A stretch of DNA of 37,619 nt from Synechococcaceae cyanobacterium SM2_3_1 (GTDB lineage Bacteria > Cyanobacteriota > Cyanobacteriia > Thermostichales > Thermostichaceae): NCBI GenBank assembly GCA_012030715.1, contig JAAUUJ010000023.1, forward strand, positions 1 through 37,619, given 5' to 3'. The translations under genes were made by a program, and so were the position numbers. The notes beneath the pieces are model-generated. The model was not told the DNA's origin and searched no databases. It saw only the letters and a list, made by a program, of their open reading frames with translations. This document shows, in pieces, positions 17,242 to 25,305 of the stretch. Position 1 is the first letter of the stretch. The number at the start of each line of letters is the position of its first letter.

Positions 17242-18164
17242 ATGAAAGTTCAGGATCTATTAAAAAATGCAGCTTTGGCCGTGAGTGCATCGCTGCTCTG
17301 GGGCTGTTCTTCGACATCTCCCACGGCGTTGACCTCTGTGACGGATCAAAGCTCTGGGGTGTCCCTTGAAACGGTTAATATGCGCGGGGATTCTATTACC
17401 GTGTTTGCGGTAACCAGTGCAGGGGATAGTCCTGATGCGGATGAGGAGGATGGGATCTGTGTGTCAGTGGATGGGGGTTGTACCCTGAGGGCTGCCATTG
17501 AACAGGCAAACCGATCTGGTGCCAGTCGCGGCAGTAATGTCTTTATTGGGTTTGATCCTGGTTTGATTGGAGAGCCCCTCCTCCTGAGTGAACGACTGCC
17601 TGAGATCACAGCCGATATAGTCATTGCGGGCCCCGGAGCGGATCAATTGACCATCAGTGGAAATAACCAGGTTGAACTCTTCAGGATTGGTAGCGGAGCG
17701 ACTGTTGAGATCAGGGGCCTGACGCTTGCCGATGGCACTGGCGCTGGGAGTGGCATTGGAATTTTGAACCAGGGAATCTTGACCGTGACCGATAGCATCC
17801 TCCAAGGCCATACCGCTGGGGATGACGGCGCTGGGATTGCCAGCAGTGGCACCCTGATCCTGAACGGCACTCAGATTCTGAATAATGTGGCCAGCGATGA
17901 TGGTGGTGGCATCAGTATTTCTGGAGTCTGAACTTTCCCGTTTCACCCCTTGCGGCAGAGCTGTCCGGATCCACCTTTGCGGTTCGACAGAACACACCCA
18001 ACAACATCAGAACCATCAGACTGAGCCTGGATCTCTCCGATCCCTTCTGCACTGCATCTCTGCGCACCGCAGGCGAGCCTGCCGCTCTTTCCCTGGAAGA
18101 TCAAGCGTATCTGGAAGCATTGCTTACGCAGAAGAAATGGGTGGCTCGTCAGACCCTGAACTGA
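17242..18164 (+). CDS. CSLREA-domain beta-helix surface lipoprotein, one frame break
   Basis: The N-terminus has a lipoprotein signal (lipobox LLWGCSS, about residues 18-24). A CSLREA-type domain follows: FAVTSAGDSPDADEEDGICVS, then CTLRAAIEQANRSG. Next come parallel beta-helix turns (ITADIVIAGPGADQLTISGN, VEIRGLTLADG, GILNQGILTVTDSILQ, SGTLILNGTQILNN). The uninterrupted frame stops at 17931 in mid-domain (GGISISGV). A frame one base earlier stays open without a stop to TGA 18162-18164, reading FPVSPLAAELSGSTFAVRQ...YLEALLTQKKWVARQTLN with protein-like composition. I take this as the true C-terminus after one missing base at about 17926-17933. The 3' end overlaps the convergent hydrolase by 41 bases. 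Confidence 0.75.
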
Positions 18165-19515
18165 TACCATCCCTTAGCCAGCACTTGATGCCCTGATCAA
18201 TCAAATGCGCCAGGGTGGCGATCCGCTGGGTGTACCAGATGGCCCGTTCTCGTCCGGAGGCGTACTTTGCTTCCCCAGGATGAATCTGATCGGTGTAGCG
18301 GTACCCGAGGTTAGAGAAGAAAGCAATGATGTAGTGGCGGTGATGGCCTCGATCGGGTAGACCCCTGACAATGCCCACATCACTGGCGTAGTTTTTGGTC
18401 AGTCCGGTTTTGTGGGCAAACGTCACCTCAGCGCCAGCATTACAGGGGCGCACATCCTGGGTGTAGTCCTGCCATTCTTGATTATCCTGAAGACGCACCC
18501 GGCAGCCATCGGGATCGATCCAGCGCTGGGGTAACAGAGCAGGGATCCCTTCTTGAACACCAGGCCGACCACAGACCGCTGTGGTACTGAGAACATCATG
18601 AAAGCCCTGCTCACCCAGTAACTGCTCTACTAGATATCGCTGCGACATCGGTGATAACAGCGGCGGCAGATCCCCTGCGGGAGTTTTCCATGTGGGAGGA
18701 GGTGCATCCGGATCCAGGAGCCAGAGCAAGCGAACCGTGTCCCATGCGGTCATGTGGATCTGACCCACCCCCGCTCCTGCAGAGTTATAAAACGAGCCAT
18801 CACAAGCACGGGTATTGTTGAGCTGGAGGGTTAGAAGCCCCCGGCAGGCCAGGCTGGAATTGAGGAGGTTGATCCGATCTTGCCGCTGCTGGCGTTGTGC
18901 ACAGGGGCAATCCGGTTGAGCTTCTTGGGTCTGGATCACCCTCAGGTCATGTAAAAGCTTAATCAGGGCAAAGGTGGCGCGATCATCACTCAGCTGCAGC
19001 ATCTGTTCCATCCACCTGGCCACGGGCTGCAAACTGGACTTGTACTCAAGATCTTGATCCAGGCTGATTCGATCCTGTTCCACTGTCTGCATGATCCCCA
19101 CCCCTACCAGTAACTTTAGGACCGAGGCGGGATACGGTGAGATGAAATCTACTCCCGTTTGCCCTGGCAACAGCGAGGCCCAAGTGTGGGGAGTCCAGAT
19201 GCGTTGATCCCAACGGCCCTCCGGCCCCAGATCACGACACCAGCGCACATCCGTCACAGCCAGAGTTTCAGGATCAATCCGCGACGCGTACCCCTGCGGC
19301 AGATGACGGGCTAGCAACACATGGCCAGATTGAATCGGTTTGGCGGTATCAGTGGGAAAAAGAATCACTGCCAGATCAATCGAAGGCAGAAATTTCAGGT
19401 GATCTCCCTGTTCATAATCCAGAATCGCCTGCCAGTCGACAGCTTTAAGACAGGTGAGCAACAGATCATTGAGACTGAAGGGAAGGGCTGTTGCTCTGGA
19501 CTGCGGATCCACCAT
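18124..19515 (-). CDS. Serine hydrolase of the class A beta-lactamase fold
   Basis: A 463-residue protein with the three active-site elements of class A beta-lactamases and related DD-peptidases: SVLK (the S-x-x-K nucleophile, about residue 131), SDD in LQLSDDRATFALIK (about residue 176, equivalent to SDN), and KTG in TFAHKTGLTKNYASDVGIV. The N-terminal 100 residues form an extra region with no recognised domain. No signal peptide is visible, so it may act in the cytoplasm or the start may be wrong. Proteins like this are common in cyanobacteria and their substrates are unknown; antibiotic resistance should not be assumed. The ATG at 19515 has only a weak ribosome-binding site. Confidence 0.87.
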   Translation of the reverse strand: MVDPQSRATALPFSLNDLLLTCLKAVDWQAILDYEQGDHLKFLPSIDLAVILFPTDTAKPIQSGHVLLARHLPQGYASRIDPETLAVTDVRWCRDLGPEGRWDQRIWTPHTWASLLPGQTGVDFISPYPASVLKLLVGVGIMQTVEQDRISLDQDLEYKSSLQPVARWMEQMLQLSDDRATFALIKLLHDLRVIQTQEAQPDCPCAQRQQRQDRINLLNSSLACRGLLTLQLNNTRACDGSFYNSAGAGVGQIHMTAWDTVRLLWLLDPDAPPPTWKTPAGDLPPLLSPMSQRYLVEQLLGEQGFHDVLSTTAVCGRPGVQEGIPALLPQRWIDPDGCRVRLQDNQEWQDYTQDVRPCNAGAEVTFAHKTGLTKNYASDVGIVRGLPDRGHHRHYIIAFFSNLGYRYTDQIHPGEAKYASGRERAIWYTQRIATLAHLIDQGIKCWLRDGISSGSDEPPISSA

Positions 19516-19723
19516 CGTTCTTGCCCTGAATTCTTGCCCCTAGGATTCTGGATGCGCGGATCCAGCCAGGATTTTGGTAATCTGACCCACATTTTTCGTG
19601 TTTCAGAACACACCAAGACCTAACTTTTTCGGTAACAGTACCCAATTTGGCAAGTTTGCGATAGCACTGAGGAGAGAAACGGCATAATAGTCGTAAACCA
19701 GCTGTGCTGAGGACCGAACTCCC

Positions 19724-20881
19724 ATGCAGGGGAAACTTCAAGAAATCGACATTCGTAGCATCTTACAGCTAATCGAGCTGGGACAGCGTACCGGAGAACT
19801 GTTTGTTGAGGCCAGCCCATCCGAGTATTGGTTTGTCTTCTTTCTCAATGGCCGCATTATTTATGCCTCCAGTACGGAGGGTAGTATTGCTCGCCTGCGA
19901 GACTATCTCCACCGCTTTAAGGCGGAACATACTCTGGATCATGTGCAAATTCCGCCCAAGGCTGCCGTCAATGCCCCTGAGTACAATCGTCTCTGGTCGC
20001 TGCTGGAGCAACACAAAATTAATCCAGCTCAGGGCCGTCAGATCCTGCAGGGCATGGTCCGAGAAGTGCTCTTCGATCTGCTCAGCCTGCATCACGGGGC
20101 CTTTATCTTTGAGGCCGGAGCCCCACTGGCTCCTCAGTTGATCACCTTTGAGATCACCCCGCTTCTGACCGAGATCATGACTCAGGTGCAGGAATGGAAA
20201 AAATTACATCCCTACCTGCAGTCACCGGAACAGGCCCCCACCATTGTCAACTCTGAGCCACTGCGCAAAAACCTGCCGGAGCCCGTCTTCCAGGCCCTCA
20301 GCCAGTGGTCCAATGGAAAAACCACGATCCGCCAGATGGCCCGTTACTTGGGGCGCGATATCCTGGCGGTGGCCAAAGCGATCTATCCCTATGTGCGTCA
20401 GGGAGCGATGCAGCTGTCTGAGTTTGAAACCAAGAAAGCGGCCTCCGGTACGGCCCCCGCAGAGGATAAGCCTGCTCACATCCTCTGTATCGACGACAGT
20501 ATGGCGATCCAGAAGACGGTGGAATTCATTCTCCAGAATGAGGGCTATCAGGTCACCACCATCGGCAATCCCCTCAAGGCCCTGGGACAGGTCTTCCTGC
20601 TCAATCCCGACATGATCCTCTGCGATGTGGCTATGCCCAAGCTGGATGGCTATGAACTCTGTGCCATGCTGCGCAAATCCATGGCTTTCCGCGAAACCCC
20701 TATGATCATGCTCACGGGGAAAGATGGTTTTACGGATCGAATCAAAGCCAGGATGGCTGGAGCCAATGAGTTCCTGAGTAAGCCCTTTGCGGAAAAGGAG
20801 TTGCTCACGATTGTGGAATCCTATGTGGGACTGCCTCCCAAGAGTATCCCCCACAATTCGCCCACACCAACTTCTCACTAA
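19724..20881 (+). CDS. pilG: PATAN domain response regulator (PilG/PixG/TaxP type)
   Basis: A 385-residue first gene of the chemosensory operon. The N-terminal PATAN/DUF4388 module spans about residues 1-200, starting MQGKLQEIDIRSILQLIELG; then comes a linker and a C-terminal receiver domain (about 255-370). The receiver has acidic pocket IDDSM, phospho-acceptor in ILCDVAMPKLDGYELC, MLTGKDG and the lysine in FLSKPFAEKE. Such proteins act downstream of CheA in cyanobacterial phototaxis and pilus control, where PATAN domains bind the pilus extension ATPase system. GAGGA precedes the ATG. An A/T-rich ATAAT near 19685 may be a -10. The symbol follows Synechocystis pilG by gene order. Confidence 0.88.
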   Translation: MQGKLQEIDIRSILQLIELGQRTGELFVEASPSEYWFVFFLNGRIIYASSTEGSIARLRDYLHRFKAEHTLDHVQIPPKAAVNAPEYNRLWSLLEQHKINPAQGRQILQGMVREVLFDLLSLHHGAFIFEAGAPLAPQLITFEITPLLTEIMTQVQEWKKLHPYLQSPEQAPTIVNSEPLRKNLPEPVFQALSQWSNGKTTIRQMARYLGRDILAVAKAIYPYVRQGAMQLSEFETKKAASGTAPAEDKPAHILCIDDSMAIQKTVEFILQNEGYQVTTIGNPLKALGQVFLLNPDMILCDVAMPKLDGYELCAMLRKSMAFRETPMIMLTGKDGFTDRIKARMAGANEFLSKPFAEKELLTIVESYVGLPPKSIPHNSPTPTSH

Positions 20882-21079
20882 TTCAACAGAGGCCCAAAGG
20901 AAGACATCTGTGGTAAATCTAGACACAGTATGGTTGCTCAATCAACCTCTGACCGATCCCACTTCCGGATGCCTGAGTAGATTACATTGTGTATGTTTGA
21001 GTCTTTTCAGCCATAATGTGAGTCTCTAGAGCAGATGTTAGCTATATAACAGGGAAACAGTGAGACCCAGGAGAGGAGG

Positions 21080-21445
21080 ATGAGCAAAATACTGGTGGTG
21101 GAAGACAACCGCACCTATCAAGAGATGATCGCCAATTTACTCAAAGAGAATGGGTTAGAAGTTTCCACTGCAAACGATGGGGTGGAGGCCATGGAATCGA
21201 TTAAAGGAAGCCTGCCCGATCTGGTGGTTCTGGATGTGGTCATGCCCCGCATGAATGGATATGAAGTTTGCCGCGAGATTAAAGCCAATCCTCAAACTCA
21301 GAAGGTCAAAGTGGTCATGGTTTCCACCAAAGATCAAGAATTTGATCGCCACTGGGCCAATAAGCAGGGAGCGGATGCCTACATCACCAAACCCTTTAAG
21401 CCTCAGGAGCTGGTGGCCACCATTAAGCAACAGTTGCGAGGATAG
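21080..21445 (+). CDS. pilH: CheY-like response regulator (first of a tandem pair)
   Basis: A 121-residue stand-alone receiver: acidic pair VEDN (Glu8, Asp9), phospho-acceptor Asp52 in VVLDVVMPRMNGYEVC, the Ser/Thr switch in VMVSTKDQ, and lysine in YITKPFKPQE. It has no output domain, so it acts by protein-protein contact. A strong AGGAGAGGAGG site directly precedes the ATG. The 198-base gap before it includes TATATAAC near 21050 and may hold an internal promoter. It is a close paralogue of the next gene, sharing the same LLKE...VLDxVMPRMNGYEVCR...EFDR...QGADAYI.KPF frame. Confidence 0.92.
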   Translation: MSKILVVEDNRTYQEMIANLLKENGLEVSTANDGVEAMESIKGSLPDLVVLDVVMPRMNGYEVCREIKANPQTQKVKVVMVSTKDQEFDRHWANKQGADAYITKPFKPQELVATIKQQLRG

Positions 21446-21450
21446 GCACT

Positions 21451-21819
21451 ATGGGGAGTCGGGTGCTGGTGGTGGAAGACAGTCCTGCTCAACGGGAAAT
21501 GATCTCTGGATTGCTGAAGGAGAGCGGTCTGGATGTATCCAGCGTCAGTGATGGCTTGGAGGCCCTTGAAGCGATTCAGGGTCAGAAGCCCGATCTGGTG
21601 GTTCTGGATATTGTCATGCCCCGCATGAATGGGTATGAGGTCTGCCGCCGCCTCAAGGCTGATCCCGCGACTCAGGCCATGCCGATTGTGATGTGTTCGT
21701 CGAAGGGGGAAGAATTTGACCGTTACTGGGGGATTCGTCAGGGCGCTGATGCATACATTGCCAAGCCCTTCCAACCCCAGGAGCTCGTCGGTACGATTAA
21801 GCAGTTACTGAGAGGATAA
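21451..21819 (+). CDS. CheY-like response regulator (second of a tandem pair)
   Basis: A 122-residue receiver with VEDS (Glu9, Asp10), Asp53 in VVLDIVMPRMNGYEVC, and the lysine in YIAKPFQPQE. It starts 5 bases after the stop of the first CheY and differs mainly in the switch region (MCSSKGEE instead of MVSTKDQE). It is presumably phosphorylated by the same CheA. One copy may be the output and the other a phosphate sink, as known in other systems with two CheY proteins, but the sequence cannot decide which. Confidence 0.92.
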   Translation: MGSRVLVVEDSPAQREMISGLLKESGLDVSSVSDGLEALEAIQGQKPDLVVLDIVMPRMNGYEVCRRLKADPATQAMPIVMCSSKGEEFDRYWGIRQGADAYIAKPFQPQELVGTIKQLLRG

Positions 21820-21830
21820 ATCAAACCGTC

Positions 21831-22349
21831 ATGGTGGGTGATCTCAACTTTCTCATGGCTGATGAAACCCAGGAGCTTCAAGAACTGGAGGCTCCAGAGG
21901 GTGAACTCTTTCTTAAATTCAAAATCGCAACGGGGTTAGAGCTGGCCTTACCGGCTGTTGCCGTTGCTGAAGTAATGAGTATTGGGCCTGAGAAAATCAC
22001 CCCGATGCCCAATGTCACCCCATTACTTCTGGGGACCCTCAATCTGCGGGGTGAAATTATCTGGGTGGCTGACCTGGGTCAGTTTTTGGGGGAAGGTGGA
22101 CCTCTGAATACCGATCGGGCTGAGATCCCAGTGATTGCAGTCATGGCGGATGATTTGCTGATGGGGTTAGCAGTCGATTTAATTGTGGGTATGGAGTGGC
22201 TGAAGTCCGAGACCGTTCAGCAAAGCTTCCACCTGACGGAGGTAATGCAACCCTTTATTAGAGGGGAATGGGCTCTCTCAGATGGTCACTCTACCCTGCC
22301 TCTGCTTGATCAGGAGGCTATCCTCCGGTCCAACCGCTGGGCGGCTTAG
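21831..22349 (+). CDS. pilI: CheW-like coupling protein
   Basis: A 172-residue CheW domain protein. Conserved features are FLKFKIATGLELALPAVAVAEVM, the GTLNLRGEIIWVADLGQFLG turn that contacts both receptor and kinase, and a second half with LMGLAVDLIVGMEWL. It links the MCP encoded next to the CheA kinase at the membrane. It begins 11 bases after the second CheY. A second ATG (21855, before ADETQE) could also serve as the start. Confidence 0.92.
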   Translation: MVGDLNFLMADETQELQELEAPEGELFLKFKIATGLELALPAVAVAEVMSIGPEKITPMPNVTPLLLGTLNLRGEIIWVADLGQFLGEGGPLNTDRAEIPVIAVMADDLLMGLAVDLIVGMEWLKSETVQQSFHLTEVMQPFIRGEWALSDGHSTLPLLDQEAILRSNRWAA

Positions 22350-22506
22350 GAATGCATAGAGGGGCACACAGCTAAACTGTGAGTGTTGTGTATTCAAAGG
22401 TGATGAAATCTTGATCTCGTTACTAACCCCATTGGTGGAACGAGCCAGGTGAAGAGACATCCGAGTCGATAGTGTAGTTGGAACAGCGGCGCAAGGGAGG
22501 ACCTCA

Positions 22507-25118
22507 ATGGTTTCGAGCACGGATTACCAGAAGGATTATCAGAAAGCGATTGCAGCTTATGCGAACGGTGATTATACACAGGCTGTACAGCTTTTTAAAC
22601 AGGTCGCTCTTGCTCGACCGGATGATTCGGAGTTAAAGCTGTGGCTGGCCTCAGCTCAACAGCAGGCGGGACAGATGCAGGATGCCCGCAATATTTACCA
22701 GCAGGTTTTGGAAACCAGTGGTAACCCCGACCACATCCAGGCGGCACAAAATGGCCTGGAACAACTGCAGATGGGTCTGTCAGAGTTTGAGGATATCCCT
22801 CCTCTGGGTACCCCAGACAGTGGGGGAAGTTATGCTGGCGCCGGGTTTACCATGTCAGATCCTCCGGTAGCGGCTCCTGCTTCTCAAGAGGACGATCCCT
22901 TTGCTGATATGGACAGCATCTTTTCGGGGGAAGACGATCCCTTTGCCTCGGAAGGTGGGGTCCTGGGAGAAGACGGGTTTAACCAAGATAACCCCTTTGA
23001 GGATCTATTTGAGACGGGTCTGGAGATTCCCGAAGCAGCAGCTCCTGCTCCCGCCAGTCGGGCGGCGGCTAACAACAGCTTTGATCTGGATGACCAGGAT
23101 GAAGATGATCCGTTTGCCGATCTGGATATGGCGATTGCCCAGGAATCTGGTGGCGGTGTTGGCATAACGGATTGGGGTGGCGAGCCCATGGATTCTGGCA
23201 GCTCAGATGATTTTGGCTTTCTGGATGATCTTGATGAGATGTCAGCCTCCGAGGATCTAGATCAGGTGACTCAGGTGGCGAGCGGAGCTGATTTTACCTT
23301 TGACCAGGAGATTGCTCCCAGTGCAGAATCCACGCTCTCTCCTGATGAGCCTGACTTTGGCGACTCTGGCTTTTCCGATAGCTTCCCGACGGAATTGGCC
23401 AGCCCCCTGAGTGAACTATCCCTCCCCCAGAGGATATGTCCACAGCTGCTCCCCAAGGCGGGTCCAGTCTTTTCGATATGGATGAATTTGAGAACGTCGA
23501 CAAAGAGCTGGAGGCGATGGAGGGGGGTGATCAGCTGGATGAGCTGTTCATCACTTCGGATCAGGATGACGATGGCATGGGCACGATGCTCTCACCCGCG
23601 ACTATCGGGGGAATGGCCGGGGCCTCCTCGACAGTGGTGGCTTCGCCGCTGGAAACTCCTGCAAAAACTGGACAGACATCAGCGGCTTCCACAGCCCTGC
23701 AACCCATGACCCAGACAGGACCTGCCTGGCTGCAGAACCGTCCCGTGGACAACAAGCTCCTGATGATCTCGGTGGTTCAGGGTGCGGTAGGCCTGGGTGT
23801 GGGTCTGGGGATTTACATGATGATCCCCTTGACCTCTCCTATCGGTAAAGCTGTGACTGGCTTTCTGGGAGGGGCCCTGGCGGGGATCGGTACTGGCTAC
23901 ACCCTTGGAGGCGCGGTTGCCAAGCATACCCGCAGCACCGCTAACGAATTGATGAGTCACTTTACCTCCCTGAGCCAGAACAACTACAGCGTGCGGGCAA
24001 CCGTGGGGGCCAGTGATGAACTGGGCAAGCTGGCAAACAGCTTCAACCAGATGGTCCATTCGATCGAAACCAACATCGCTGAGCTGCAGCAACGGGCTGC
24101 CGAACAGGGACAGGCGAAAGAAGATCTGCAGCGCCAGGTGATCCGGTTGCTGGACGATGTGGAAGGAGCGGCTCGGGGTGACCTGACGGTGCGGGCGGAA
24201 GTTACTGCTGACGTGCTTGGGGCTGTGGCCGACTCCTTTAACCTGACGATTCGCAGTCTGCGGGACATCGTTAGTCAGGTGAAGAAGGCAGCTACCTCGG
24301 TAAACGATGCTGCTTATCAGAATGAGGACTTTGCCCGCAGTTTGTCGGCAGATGCTCTGCGCCAGGCTGAAGATATCTCTGCCTCCCTCAATTCGGTGCA
24401 GGAGATGACCGACTCGATTCAAAATGTGGCCAGTAACGCCCGTGAGGCTGCTGATGTGGCGGCTCAGGCAACCCAGGCAGCCCAACGGGGTGGGGAAGCT
24501 GTGGATCGGACGGTGGCCGGTATTCTGGAGATTCGGGAAACGGTGGCCGAAACCACTCGCAAAGTGAAGCGTCTGGCGGAATCTTCCCAGGAGATTTCTA
24601 AGATTGTGGCCTTGATCTCCCAGATTGCCTCTCGTACCAACCTGCTGGCCTTGAACGCCAGTATTGAGGCGGCTCGTGCTGGAGAATCCGGTCGCGGTTT
24701 CGCGATTGTGGCAGATGAGGTGCGGCAGCTGGCGGATCGAGCGGCGAAGGCCTCAAAGGAAATTGAGCAGATCGTGCTCCAGATCCAGTCAGAAACTGGC
24801 ACGGTGATGACCGCCATGGAAGAAGGCACCCAACAGGTGATTGAGGGCACCCGCCGTGCGGAGCAAGCCAAGAGCAGCCTGGATGAAATTATCGAGGTCA
24901 GCCGCCGGATTGACCGTCTGGTGAAGGCGATCTCAGAAGCCACTGTGCAACAGACTGAAACCTCCCGCTCTGTGGCGCATGTGATGCAATCCCTGGAGTT
25001 AACCGCCAATGAGACCTCAAAAGAATCGCAAAAGGTGGCCTCTTCTCTGATGCAGCTGGTGGCCATTGCCCGTGAGCTGCAAACATCAGTGGGCCGATTC
25101 CGTGTTGGCGATGAATAA
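22507..25118 (+). CDS. pilJ: Methyl-accepting chemotaxis protein with N-terminal TPR, one frame break
   Basis: A receptor of about 870 residues after joining. Residues 1-95 form TPR-like helices ([49 protein letters not shown]). Then comes a 200-residue acidic linker with four D(D/N)PF motifs. The break is at TCCCTCCCCC (23419-23428); one more C joins LSELS to [14 protein letters not shown]. After it a membrane hairpin follows ([22 protein letters not shown] and [21 protein letters not shown]), then HAMP and the signalling domain with the hairpin tip [24 protein letters not shown]. There is no periplasmic sensor domain, so input is likely cytoplasmic or intramembrane. A strong AGGGAGG precedes the ATG. 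Confidence 0.9.
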
Positions 25119-25305
25119 ACCCCAGCGATCCTGGGCAACCCGAGAAAGCTCAGCCTGATCTCGGGGCATCCTAGCGACAACTGCATCACTACGATGAACG
25201 AACAGCTGAGTGGGTCAGTCTTTCTGAAGTCAATCAGTTAGTATCTGGCAAGAGCATGTTGAATCTGTTATTGAAACCCGAGGGCCAGCGGAGGTTACTC
25301 CTGTC

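Noticed and set aside
17142-17369. 75-codon plus-strand frame upstream of the CSLREA gene
   Set aside because: Overlaps the lipoprotein signal sequence out of frame and shows no family features.
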